Shown here one piece after another: positions 39,001 to 53,700 of a stretch of DNA of 64,000 nucleotides. The stretch's first letter is position 1, and every line of letters begins with the position of its first letter. This DNA is from Sipunculus nudus (lineage: Eukaryota; Annelida; Sipuncula; Golfingiida; Sipunculidae). Made by a program: the position numbers and the translations under genes. The notes beneath the pieces were generated by a model. It worked only from the letters and a program-made list of their open reading frames with translations, was not told where the DNA came from and did no database searches. The DNA lies in contig CM049316.1 in assembly GCA_026874595.1 (NCBI GenBank), positions 53,885,676 through 53,949,675 on the forward strand, given 5' to 3'.

Positions 39001-42000
39001 GAGGGTCAAGCCGTAACGCTGAAATGCCACGACACGGTATACTGGAATGTTATATTTTAAAGTACAGGAAATGTGTTGCGTCTCTCTGCTTACTTCTGAT
39101 TTTAATGAAGTTCTAATTGACATCTTTTAGTTGAAACCCAAGAATCAGATAACATTATCGTACTATTTAATATTGAAATATGTATATTCATGCTCTGCTA
39201 CTTGGTGTATTTGGTCTCTGGATATGAAAAACATAAAAGGATAGCTGACATCTAGAATATAATATAATCATCTTAAAATCGGTTGTGGCAGGGAAGAAGC
39301 GCTTAGGAATAAATCAAAGTGATCATCAGGAGACCTGCTTTGTTTTCTGATTCGAAAGACAATGGTAAGCGTCTGCAGGAACGAGTTACTTCTTGTATTT
39401 CCTCTGGTGACTAATGAGTTTCCGTCGTGTGGACAGTCGCGCTACCGCAAACAAATAGAGTGGGGGTCATGATCCTTAAGCAAAATTTTATTATTTTTGT
39501 TTCGTTCCTTTGCGAACTGAGGCCCACACCGAGTAATTTGCCTGAAGGCTAAGCTTTTCCATGTGTCCACGCCCACACAATTTAATTTTAGGTCGCGTAT
39601 GGAGACATCCGTATAGCGGAACGTCAGACGGCCTGAGGACGGAGTTCCATAAGCAAGTCCACCACAGAGAAGCTGCCAAGGAATCCTTTCAGATTGTCCG
39701 AGCCAGCGTTAATGAAATAGTACGTTCACTAGACCCTGATTCGCAACTGTATAAAGGTGTGATGAGGACACAGCCTTTGTAGACTGATACAAAGTTCTAG
39801 AAGTTGAAACGGGTTTTTCCTGCTGAACCAATCGAAAGTCTTGGTGAGATCGGCAAAGGCCATACACAAGGGGTTTCTTGGCTTCCTGTTTTTCTCTTGG
39901 AGCTGGCGGAGAAGAAAGATTGTGTAATTCATCCAAAGAGTATAGTGCCCAGCACAGAAGCCACAGTGCGGATCAGGACGCAGACGTTAGGCGAAGGTCT
40001 GAAGTGTGACCATGGCAGCTACAACAAAGATCCTTTCAACAATGCTTAGGACTGGTACAATGGTAGTTATTACAGTCGATGCCGTCACCTTGGTTATGTA
40101 TAAGGCAATCGTTTTAATATATCTGATTCATGAGCTCAAAAAGTTTGTAGAGCTTAAGTAGGAGCAGTCCCCTCCCATGGATGATCAGGCCGGATTTTGA
40201 TGCTATCGTTGCCAGGATTTAGTCGTTTGCCATGTAGTCGTTTACCTCAGTAGGGCATTATTTAGCTCTGTCAAAATAGAAAAACTTTCTATTGCATCAA
40301 GTGCTGCTTATCTGGCTTGTGTTTGAGTGGAATAGAGTCCGTAGTTGTCCTCCGCCCATCTTTAGAGTTTGAGTCGGCGAGTATTTAAATGTCTTCTTTA
40401 CTGAGGGCCCTGTTACCTATGTTTTTTATTTGTGCATTGCGCAAATGTTGCCATTATCTGAGGAGCACAGGGATTTACACATTGGCGCACTGTTACCTCA
40501 GCTTTATTCCTGGAAAAGCGACGAAATCTGAGATTTCTCTGGCTGTGCTTTTCCTTATATCTGGTTGCTCAACCCTGCTCCATGACAAATCAATGTTCGT
40601 ATTAATATTATAAGTTCGGAAGTGTACTTGGGATTTACACATTAATAATATGAATATAAAAAAGGAACCGGTTCAATAAGGTCAATCGTGCAGTCTTCCA
40701 CAGCAAAGTATGTCCGTGTATAAAGACTGAATTCATAGTGAATCCCACTAAATTATCTTTGAACGTAAATGTCTACATTAGATATCCTGGCAGTTCCCGA
40801 ACTTAGTCCAAATGCTGAAATGTCGTTCTAGTCAACACGTAAATCCAAATAATTTCGATCGCCCTGTTTTCGCCCGGGCAAACACACAATGTTCATTATG
40901 GCTCACTGGACCGTGTCGATGCTGACGTTAACTCAGCTATGTTCGTCCGCTAACTGTGACCTGGTGTGCCCAAACACATGACTGTTATCACGTGTTGTGT
41001 TAAACTCTGCCACGTATCTGTAGGGATCATTGTTTACACAGGTTCATTTAAATGTAGCATCACATCAGCAATTCCACCTTCGATTTGTCTATCTTCTAGT
41101 TTAAATGTAGCATCACATCAGCAAGTCTCCCTTCAATATGTCTATCTTCTAGTTAAACATTCGCTGACGCCGGATTTCAAGCACAATACAGCGACACGCA
41201 CTGATGTCCGTCTCTTCCTCAAAATGACTTCCACGATGGGCAACCTGAATGCGCTTTGACTGTCACTGCTCGGTGTAACCCTTTGTTCTCCACTACACTA
41301 TCACCCTACAGAATTGATACCAAATCAGTCATACGTAAGAATCAGTCCTCCTGTATCCGGGGTTCGTGGAACGTATGCAAGTGCAGACTATCGGCTTTCA
41401 AATTATCGAACTGTAATCTTTGAAATGTACCTTCCTCTTTCCTGTTTATGACAGTTTCCATATTTCAAGGCTCTATCATGTATGACAAGCGACTTTACAA
41501 TTTACAGTTTCCCACAGCTGGCATCAAAGGCTCCAGGTGCAATCTTATCCCGCTAAAAGCATTCCCCACAATTTGTCCACGACTCAAAAGCTTTTTTAAT
41601 GATATATATAAAATAAAATTGCTTTTTAATTCTACATTGTCACTTCTGGCTTCTGACATAGATTGCCTAAAACCAGTCGGGATTTCTGTAAAACTCTTTG
41701 TTCAGAGAAGCGACTGCTCAAGGTTTTTGAGGAAGGCATCCTCCTTATCCGGGAAGGTTAAGTATATGACAGTGATACGTGGTTTTCTGCTTGGAGTGGT
41801 GAAGCTTCTGTGGCTGAAGTTAAACCTTGCAGGAGACCAGAGAATATGCAGTAGAGGAAATACACGAGAGTATGTAAGTGTGATTTTGATGCAGGTAGTT
41901 GCATCTGGGTAAAATGAGGTCCAGTTGGTGCTAACCTCCTGACCAAAAGTCCCTCCATTTATATTTATAGTATTTTGGTGTGGAAGAAAGCATCATTGAT

Positions 42001-44849
42001 GGAGAGCTTGCAAAGCTGGTGGGTACACACCTCCAGTTCTCTTTAATCCCGTTTTCATTCATACTCCCGGAGGGTCCAAGGCATGCTGGCACACTTGCCT
42101 TAAGCGAAGCTAGGTCCCGGGGACATGGCTCTGTTCAGGTCGTCACATAATTTTTCTCTATATCTGAGGATTTGAAAAGAGACAAATAAGGATAGCTAAT
42201 CCAGAGGTAGTGGAGAAGGGTGGGGTGGGTTAAGAGCCTCAAACTAATGGTTCTGCCTTTGCGAGGTGCCAGTTTTGACCGTTAAGCGAAAACCATGCTC
42301 CCTGCTCTCGCTTTTCAAGAAGAATGTGTAATGTTCATCCTCCATCCACCGTCAGAAGGTCGTGGTTTATTGTAAACAGGCCATTTCAATGTCCAGTCTT
42401 TTCCGTTATAGTTCACCCATGGCCGTTTCCGTACTGCATCAATATGACATCCATTTAAACCCCCGGGCGTATGGTCCTCCCGTTCAATTTCTAAATATCA
42501 AGGAGTGTGATCTAACAGAGCTCCTGGTTTCTTTAGATGGAATAGTTTGACTGTCGTATTTTGTGGTGCGACGGTCGCAGTGTATTTCTAAGATAGCATG
42601 TCTTAACAACAAGCAACCATATAGGCAGAAGAACGTTTGCGGGACGGCACTTTTATAGCTTAAGGCTGCGGAGCTTGAAACTGGCAAAACATCCATAAAT
42701 CTGGTGATATGCTGGTGGGGAAGATGCATGTGACCCTGTTCACGTATGAAACACAATAATATTAACAGACAGATATCCTATAATTAAATGCAATTAATTA
42801 TTAAGCATTGGATAAAATGACACTTGATGATTCAACCTAGAGAATAATATAAATGAAAGACTCGCATTGAGGAGCATAGAGTAAAGGAACCCATCCGTAA
42901 TGTAGGGAAAATCTAAAAATGCACTCATAAAAAAATTTGGAAAACTAGAAATCATGAAATTTTTGAAAACATCCGAAGTGCTTCATGTGCCACTGGATTT
43001 ACTTTTGATTAAGTATAGATTTGAAGACATGAACATACATGTAAATTCAATATTCTTATATTATAATATAAACTGTAAATGTTAAGATTGTAGATTTTCT
43101 TGTTAAAATATATTTATATTATATATCCGGCGGGGATATACGGAGGGGACACTGACTTCCCCTGCTGCCCCGACTTGCATATGGTTTTGTATTTACGTAC
43201 CTACACACTGTGCGTTGTCAGTCCAGATTCTCGGGTAGCCGTGCTTCTTAAGGCAACCAGCCTCGCACACGCTCTTAGTCAGCAGCTTATCAATATGGTG
43301 ACAGTCAACGTCGTCAAGAACTGAAACGGATGTCAAAACTGAATGAAACAGACCTGAATTATTAGATATCAGCATGTGATACTCCATCAACCTAGACACC
43401 TTAAACAAATATGACAGGGGTGAAATTTTGGTGGTACTTCACTATAACACAGGTGAAAATTTAGGACAAAATTACATACCAAGTTGTCGTTTTATTTTCC
43501 TGTAAACTAAGACTTTATTTGTACCCGGCTTTAATAAAATGTAGCGTATGTAGAGACAAGAGAATGTTTGCTTGTCCTCATGTCTTGGAGACATAAAGGC
43601 CTTTCTGGAGATCATGTGATTTCCCCGCGGTCTGCTTGTTATTATATTTCATTTCTCATGCTATCCAGCTAATGGTTTTTAATTTTCTTTCTTGGTCCTA
43701 TTTAATTAAATGAATAAAGACGGTTAATATAAAAGCCGATTAAATACACTTGACTAACATGAAGCCAAAATATTCCCGCGATGCATCTGACAATTAGAGA
43801 CAGGGTGATTGATCGCAGTGTGAAGTGAGAAAGATGCCAACGCCAAATTCAAAAGATATATTGGTTTGTGTTAGCGTGTGTGTTTGTGTGCGTGACTCAC
43901 ATATACAGTCGTTACCATCCCAGTGTCGTCCGTCACACGCGTCACACTCCTCAGGGCTCCCAGGCTGCTCACAGGCGGCCTCTATAGATAGGTATACGGC
44001 GATTAATAGGAGAACTGATGCACCGTCTTGGTGAAAATTGTGACCACAAGAAAACTGATATAAGAATATACGCATTAATTAAGTAATAAATTAATATCAA
44101 TGATTATTAATAAATATCAATTAATTATCAAATAATAACAATACCAATAAGGATACTACTGCTACTACTTCTAGCACTATTACTATTACTACTACTACTA
44201 TACTACAACTATTTAAAAATTATCATGAGGAGACGCAAAACAGTGGCACAGGCTGGTATGAATTTATTCTCAAAAGAAACATCATCAATAATCTTAGCTG
44301 AACAGATTGAAAATACAGTGAAAATTAAGCAATTGTCGTGAGTAGCAGTCCCTGGTATCATAAAGACATTTATTAGTAGCAACATCAGCATTGACAGAGT
44401 CGCTGGTAGTTACTGGATACCCCTATGTCGCTTGAAAACCAGTTATTCAACATTTGTGGCATTTGTCGAATTAATGGGTTACTTTTGGTACGTATGAATA
44501 ACTGCAGGTTTTATCTGATACCATAATGTTCCCAAGCCCGCATTGTGACGAGCATCTAAGCTTGTTTATCTGCAGGCTTTGTAAACTTGGCAGACATGAG
44601 TTTTGACAAATTATAAAAAAAATGGGCCGGAGGTGGTCATTCCCACATTGAAAGGTCACATGTCGTTGGTGATATCATGTGAAGCAACACCACGTCTATT
44701 TTATGGAGGTGGTCATTCCCACATTGAAAGTTCACATGTTGGTGATATCATGTGAAGCAACACCACGTCTATTTTATCATATGCAAGTGTGTTCGGATAA
44801 TGATCGGCCGCCAATCTAGCGCCTACCACATACATGTTAACATCACGAT

Positions 44850-44913
<64 letters not shown>

Positions 44914-47900
44914 AAATGGACAATCTGTGCAGGTTGTAGTCGGAGCTTTATTGCTATATTTTTTATAAAAGATTCAACAGAACATCCATATTAAATAAAC
45001 ATCAGAGAAAGGAATGGGACCCTTTAAAATCGTTTCTCTGTTTCTCCCAGAAACATGAATGAACACAGCCACGTCTCACCTGAGCACACTCCATTTAACC
45101 AGAACTTGTTTGGGCATCGACGACAAGCCACCGTGGACCGGATATCAGACGCAGGAAGCGAACAGGTGTCCTCTTGTGACATGTCTGAAAGGTAAAGAAA
45201 GTATAAATTCGGCGTGTTTAGAACATCGGCCACTATTATTTGTGTCTTTCTGTCTTTCTGCTTAAAATGTTACTCTCGTTGTTTTCAGAGAAAACCAAAC
45301 ACCCATTCGACGGCGTAACAGCAACCAGACCAAAGTGTTGATTTTTATGTCGAATAAATTGTTATTAGTTAGTGTCCATATCCACGACTCAGAGCTGGGG
45401 AAATCTCTTCTCGGCCAGACACAAAGTATTTCAAACCCATTTTCTGTCACATTTAAACAATTTACGGCATTACACTATTCCACATCAAGTGAATTTTTGA
45501 TAATTTCTGTTAAAACAACGGATTTTCGAATATTTACCCACATTACTTTACATTATTACACAGTCCAAGACATAATTTAACCTATCAAAGTTCAGAATCC
45601 CCTGGATGTCAGTAAATACATGAATATTTATTTGCCCTGACACAAACAATGAGAACGCTGGCCACCTGACACTGGTAAATGATATCTGAGATGCTTTCCT
45701 TACACTATGGTATTTTACATGACACCCATCAAAATCTGACAGAAAATATTTCGGCATACACAGAAGTAGTATAGGTATTCTCAAATCTCAAGTCACAAGA
45801 GGGGGAGTTATGCGACAAATGATACGTGTACGGGCGGTAGGTTCACACAATTGCCTGGCCGCAGGCAGGAATATGGCTACGGAAAATGGCTTCTTTCTTT
45901 GTCCCTATCATGTTTATGCGCCTTTTTGTGTTGTTTCTTCTTTGTGTCTTTATATTTAGGTAAAACTAATGTCTTTTAATATTTTTTTGATAATGAAGAA
46001 CTCACCAATACAAAGTGTCCCATCCCAGTACTTCCCTGCACATGAGTTACAAGCCTGTTCTGTGGTCACGTTGTTACAGTCCACCGCTGCAAGAATATAT
46101 GAGATATTGGTCGTAATAATAATACATGCATGTATTGTACCTGTATGTAATAATGACCTGTTTTTTGAGATTGCTATGCCCTTTCACAGGAAACTAAAAC
46201 TGTTGAAACTAGGTTTAAGGATAAAATTTAAAGCGTCTTTATTATTATCTGAGAAAATAATCGTTGAACAATAATTAGTTACTATATATGCTCTGTTTAT
46301 TAAGAATTCAACCTGACAAAATTCGATTAATTGCCAATATAAGGGGACAATTTTCATTTCAATTCCATGGTAGTTTTCTTTTAAGATTTTTTTTGGGTGG
46401 AGATAACCGCCTCTGTATTTAAACTCCTTATCTGATTCTTAATAAACATATGTATATCTACAGGGTTCCATTTTGGGTTGAGACTTCGTGACAGCACTCG
46501 CTTCATATATCATGTTATTTTGCTTCATAATGTCTTCCAGGCCCGGTGTCTACCACAGCTGTGGGTCCTGGGTGTGTAATAATTTTCATTAATTGATCAT
46601 AGCACCGAGGAATCCCTAAAGACGCATTCGATGCACGGCTGTGGGGAGTAACCTTCTAATTATATAAAGCCTGTGGAGCGTTCACCTGGAAGGAGGCCCA
46701 CCAGGATAAATCTCACTGCTCCTCGGCTGAACTCCCGGCCACAGAGTAATTCTTACAGTCATTCATACCAGTTCATACCACCAAATTAGAGATTTAAATT
46801 CCACAGGGAAATGCTGTTGGGCATTTTTAAATCATCTAACAGGGTATGTTGAAAAATATCTTAAATTGTAAACATATAATTAAAGCTTGAACGGCATCAT
46901 ATATCCAGATGTTTAAGATTGCTTTCAGCAATCTGACTTGCGTAAATATATACGTCAACTCACCGACACACCGACTCTGGTTGACCTCGGCAGACGGCAC
47001 CCAGTAAACCCCGTATCCAACCACACTGCATATGTCACACTCTGCTTCTGTCAGGTGATCATCCCAACATGTAAATCCTGAAAACAGGGAAGGTCATCCG
47101 TGTAAAATACGCCAGCCAGACAAAACTACTCTCCTGGAGATCTGCCATTACATAAAAAGCTTAGATAATTAAGTCTTACTGACAATGATACTACAAAACT
47201 AGAATATGGGCAGTCAACAAGTGACTACATGTGTACGCCGATTCAAAAAGGCATGGATAAAGTGAGGTATGGAATCCATCCTGACATGACAGTCCTCCAA
47301 ATGTGTGGCACCAGAGATGTCAAAGTATCTCCAGATGCACGGATGGACGAAGGCAAAAAAGAAATGGTTTCATCGTGGCATCACCATGTAGTGAAGTGTA
47401 CAGGGAAGGGCTGTATCAATATACCGATATATCGATACGCCTCGTCGATAGAGCTACCGATACGCCTTGCCTGCTGTATCGTCGTACTGATGAAACAATT
47501 AATGATAACAAATGTAGATACAAACCTAACCTTAAGTATCATATTAAGTTTTTATTCAGCTTAAGCTACTTTTGTTTCTTATCTTGGCTTTATCAGACTT
47601 AAATAAACGCACGGATGGACTCAACGCAAAAACGATTGCAGGTGGCGCTACCATTCTACAATGCGAGACGGAGGTATCCGAGATCTGTCGACATTCACTA
47701 TTTAATTCAGCCCAGTATATAGAACCACTCCTGAGATATGGGCTATCATCAACATAAAGGATTGCAGGAAGCGCCATCAATATTTGCTAGGCACCAGTTC
47801 ACATGTGACCCGATAATTTTGCCGGGTTTCAGGAAGAGGGGTCTCCGAGGAGAAACGAACGCGGCGGCGGAACTCGGCTGAAAACATAGTATGTGCAAAA

Positions 47901-50684
47901 TTTTGGCGGATACAATTAACCATAACTCTGGCCCATGTGTAACAGACAGAGACAAAATGCTGTTAAATTTATTATTGTGAAATTTCAGAAGATAACCTAC
48001 CGTGACACGCGTTCTCGTACCAAATGCTGGGAGAGCAGGTGGTACAGGCAAGAGGTACAGTGGCCCGTTCCTCGTCAGAACACGCTGAATCAAGAAAGTC
48101 AGGTTATATCTTGATATGATTCACATGCATTGGTCTCCTAAGTTGGTGAAAATGCCAGAAATTCAATATGAATATTCGAAATAAATGGGGTTAGTAATCA
48201 ATAAATTTCAAATAAACTAAAATTTACCATTCTGTTCTTAAATGTATTATATTGCCAAATTATATTTATTTTTGCAGGGATCTTCATGATTCATGCATAT
48301 ATGATCATTACAAGTAGTAATATTAAGTTTTCTTATTTTCCCTTCTTAACATTTTACTATAATTTATATAATTATGTGATTACTCGTCTTTACTACGATT
48401 TGCTTTCATTGGATAAGTGGAGATATAAGCCTTAATAATGACTGATTCACTGGGGCAGGACAGAGCGAACTTGGTTGCACAGTATATACATTACAAGAGT
48501 TTTCCCGTACCCTTCACTATAATGTACAGTGAAGTAAGAGACCACTTTTTCATTTAAAGACAAGTTCAGATCGCTTTAAAACTCCAACAACCTAAATTAA
48601 CAAACCATTTAAAAATACCGTAAATGGCGTTGTTCTCTGCATGAGTATTAAGCTCCACTAAAATATGGAGTAACGTAGTTTTGTGACTTACTGCGACATG
48701 AACCTGCGTCGTTGATGTAGTTACCACACTTCTTACACGCATTGTGGCTCTCATGGCGCCAGACCGGTATATCCTTGCACTCTGTAAAATAATTCCGCGG
48801 AATCATCTCTGTAGAGCTTATCTTATAGATAATCCTTATGCTTAATAAAAGAAGTTTGTCCACTTTTGCCCCCAATGATCTCTGAAACCGTGTTGCCAAT
48901 GACACTGCATTACCTCATTTTAAAGGTTATTGTTGCCGCAGTGACTTCGCCGATATTCGAATAGGTACTTTTAGTCAGTGTACATATCATTTTTGGTGTT
49001 TTTGCGTTGTTTTTAAATTGCGCGGAGGTTTCCACCGAAAACAGCTGAAATGCCTCCGTTAAGACTGAATGCCTGCGTCGTCGCTTGATCTGGTTATTCA
49101 CAACAAGGCGTGTGACACAACGTAGGGTTAAATTCTATTGTGCATATGAATGACCCCTGCTGTCAGCATTTTGACCCAGTGACCGTCCCACTTTCATGGT
49201 CGGTAAACGTGAAAAACTTGTGACTCTCAATGCCTTGACACTCATTTCTTATGTAAGCACCAGGTTATCCTTTTGAACAATGTTTAAATGACCATGACAT
49301 GTGACGTTGCACTATCATGCACCTTGCATTTACATCTTCAACAGTTTTGGAATCATTTGTATCGCGTAAACCATTCAATGAAGCAGCTGAATAAGTTTCT
49401 GTTTATATTTACAATAGGCCTACTGCGTAACAGACAATACACCGCAATATAGATCTACAGGTTTTTTTTTAAATATATGAATTATGATTCACTGACAAAT
49501 ACCTTCTGTTGGTTATATTTGGCATGGATGTTTCCGATGCATATTTATATATATGGATATTTGCTCCATTTACTCAATTTTTGTACTTTAAACTTCTCAG
49601 GCGAAATAGCTCAATTTCGGAGAGTCGTTGAGAATGTGACACAATGTCAATAAGGACATAAAAGCGTGGGGTGTGAATGAATGTGGGCTGGAGGTTTATC
49701 CTTGACATTCATAGACTTACAGTCTGTGAGAAGAATGTGACACAATGTCAATAAGGACATTGCCCGGACGATAATCAGGGAGTAACAGGGTTCCACGACG
49801 CAGGCCTTCCATCAAGATTTCATCAGTTGAACTATATATCCTTACTTTGAGTGGTTTCCCATTACAAATATATCATTTAGTCCCTATAAAACACATAATT
49901 GAGAATTTTCAATCTCTTTCTAACTGAAAATAGATGTCAATTGAAGTGTTATTTCAATGCCCACTGTCAGAAGAAAGGGTAGGTCTTCTCAGGGGTGGAT
50001 CCAAATTTAATGGAAAATGAGGGGTCCAACCTAGGAGGACTAATGACAAAACCTTAAAAAAGTCACAGAGTCGGGGAAAGGGAGGCCTAGACCGCAAAAT
50101 CGGCCTGAAACACGTTTAGAGAGGTTGTGTTGGCTGAAAGGGGGGGGGGGGGGATGGCGCTCCGGACCCCTTGCAGCCTCCATGAGATCCGCTTCTGCAC
50201 CGTATGCATATTCCTGTTTCTTTCTGTAGGAACAGGTCCCTTGCTTTAAAACATGCATTCAATCAATCTTTCATACTTTCCTTACACCATTCTATCCTTT
50301 ATATGTCAATCATATATAATATATGTTACCTGTAAGTGATCTTCGAAAATCTGAATCCCAAACCCTTTGTTCTGTTAAGGTTCACAAATGTAAACATCAT
50401 CATTGTCCTGGTCTTCTAGTTAAACGTACCGATGTATGAATTTATTGCAACGAGGACAGCGCCACAAAAAAATGTAAAAATATGTGTACATAACTTAATG
50501 AGACAATGTTCCTCTGAAATTCTACTTCAACTTTTAGAAAAAAAAATAGCCAATATTCATCATCTCATTTAGGTCTAATACATCCCACAACCCCGATAAA
50601 AAGCTAAAGTTATCGGGTTTATCAGCTTGTAAATTATAAATAGAAACAATGAATATAACTCGTCATATAAACGGATACATATAT

Positions 50685-50736
<52 letters not shown>

Positions 50737-53700
50737 ACGGCTAGTGTGCTGTTTATAGCAAAATGATCCATAAAGAATATTTTTTTTATTAATTTTCTTA
50801 TATATATATATATACATAAATATATATAAGTAATAAATTTAAAATCACAATAACTTGCAAATCCCTTAACGTTTACTGGATTTTGGCACTTAATCTTGAG
50901 GGTTCATATCAACAAAGATATTAACAGACTTGGACTTATGCGTATCAATACAATGCAAAAGTACCCTTTTCATTTCTTGCGAATTAATGGAATTACTGAA
51001 TTCGACAGGTTCACTGTGTACAAGGTAATAAATATAAAATAGACCTTCAGAAATTATTGCATAATTAATATCGAACATATTGAAATTTTAGTTGCTACTA
51101 CAATGATTCCTGGTAAGCCAGCACATATGTTTAAAAGTTATAAAAGATGCCCATTAGGACAACCATTAAAACTTCCATATAATAAGTCAGATGAAGCGAG
51201 CATGGCAACAAAGCACGGTATCATCAGCCACCACAGAAACCACTAAACACCACCAGACAGCTATCAACTGATGAGTCAAACATCGAGATCGAACTCGGTC
51301 TATCTATAACCTTAAATATTGGGCCTTTTAAATGTCTGAATCAATAGGAATGATACGAGTTTAAAAACATATGAATAAACGAGCCGAAAAAGGAAAAATA
51401 GAAAGAGAAGAACAGGTAGAGGTATAAATATCGATAAGAATAAACAGACAGTCGAGTAAGTAGAAGAAGAAAAAAATGAATGAGAAAAAGAGCAGGACGA
51501 GTGCAAGCCAAAACGTGTTCAATAGTGTTTTATCTTGAATGTGTGAATAGCTGAACTCTAAACGTTTCATTGTTTTAGAAGGGAGGAGATGTCATGTATT
51601 TTATTTGATAATTTAACAAGATAGTTGTTGTCTTGGTTCCGTACTCGTAACCCGATTTTGTGTTTTCCTTAATCCGAGTTTCTATTTTCCTCACGCTGTT
51701 GCTGTCGCAGTAAGCTGTGCATATACACGTCAGAAAAAGATCAAGTCATTGCCGTTCTGATTGTCATTGTGAAACTTTATTGATGTTGGAATAAAAATGT
51801 TATAGAAAACAATCCATTATCAGTGATTTAAACGAGAGGCTTTGAGAATGGCGACTAGAGGAAGTATTCAGCCGTTTGACGAAGCTTTTGAAGACTCGCC
51901 GACGTATGTGGAACGGCTAGAAGCCTAGAACAGTTCTTTGTCGCTAACAACGTCGACGCTAATAAACAGGACTCCATCTATTACTAACATTATAAAGCCG
52001 GGTGCTCACTACCCGATTTTATCAAGCGACATTGTCGGGCGATTTTTGGGCAGATTTTCTCAAAATCGGCTGAAAATCGGCTTGGTTTAGTTGGCCGATT
52101 TTCGATGTCACATTTACCGACGCACTTGTTCCCACCTCTCGATTTTCGGCGAAGGAGTCTGTCTCATTATAACGATCTGATACAGAGCTTTCTATGAGAA
52201 AAACTAAAAGGAAATATTTGTTCGCTTTGTGGTTTGTCCAAAGAAAAATATACTGTGGCGGAAGAGTGACCTCTCGGTTAAACCTTGGCTTGAAAGAAGA
52301 GATGAACTAGTGGCATGTAAATAATACACTTGTATGCGAACTGAGACAGGAGGGTTGAACCGTCTTTCATCAATTTAATGGTTTTCTCCGCATATCTTAG
52401 GGGCGGGTCCAGGATTTAAGAAAAGAGGAATCCAACCTAGGAGCACTAATAACAAAACCTTAAAAAAGGTCCCCAGGTCCGGATAATGTCCGAAAGGATT
52501 GGTCTTAAACCCTTTAAACGAATCTGCAGCTGATCTGCAGGATTTGGTAAAACCGAACATCCACCATCATGATACTACATTCAGAAGGGCTATTTCACCA
52601 GACACGAACTCTAATTTAGAAAATGACATTCTACTTGCATGTTTGTGTGATTTCTAGGATTTCCTGTTTCTAGAAATTCAAAGAAGTGATATGTTTTCTT
52701 GTCCTGTATAAACCTGAAACACTTTATCATCCTTTTTCATTTGACTGCTACACACAACAAACGCCAACAGCAGCAGATATGTTGCGTGATTAGGTTTTAT
52801 TCTATATTATTAATTCCCGTAGCAAGTGATGATCAGTTATATATCTGGCGACTCTCTGTCATCTGTCAGATAAAATATATTAAAACGTATTAAAGTACAG
52901 CATCGCCACCAATGCCGCCTACTCCGTGAAAAAGATTAAGTGTACCAGAGATCCGTTCACGCTTTTGCCTATTGGGTTACCTGTAAACATCAGGATTGGT
53001 ATGCTGCGTGCACTGGACCGGAAGTTGTATCACTCAAAAGTTTTCGAATATTCATTCATATCTTCTCTCATTTCCTCTTACTTTTGGCTTATTATATTAT
53101 TTATACACTTTCTTCTCTGGCACCTTTGTTTTTGCTTACTTTAAGGAGAACCTGTGATAGGACAAAAAACTGTGATAGGACAAAAAAACTATATTAAGGA
53201 AAGAAATTTATAATGTTGGTTAGAGATTACAAGCAGATATACAGTTGATTATTGCCATCCCTGAGACGTAAATATTGAATTGTGTTATTTTTTCCCAGGA
53301 AACTCTTGCATCAGCTTGAGTTAATTGTTCAGAGTAGCTCGTCACACAATGGGAAGGATTGCTAAGCAACCCAGCAATAAATAGGCGTTTGCAAACAAAT
53401 ACCTTGTTTGTTCAGTCTAATGTTAAGAGAAATGTTCGCACATTGTAATTATATGAATGGATACTCCTTTATAATGATTCATAAATTGCAGGTCGTCTTA
53501 TAGGAATACATGAAATTTGAATCTTTACCAAAATCTGTCTTTATTTCTTTAAAAATACAGAAATATGTCATTATACAATATATACTTATGATGACTAATA
53601 TTGACAACGTACAGAACGTGAACTCTGACACACAAAAATAAACAAAATCGGCCGACTTTGTCGCAAACATCGGCTCACTACACGGTTTCGGTAATCGCCC

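Noticed and set aside
47229-47602. 111- and 99-residue plus-strand frames between module exons 4 and 5
   Set aside because: Overlapping frames in an intron with tatcgata-rich sequence (possibly an element end, cagggaagggctgtatca). No domain and no second terminus were found.
50040-50258. Pro-rich frame at 50.1 kb
   Set aside because: It comes from the C/G homopolymers of a short TIR element.
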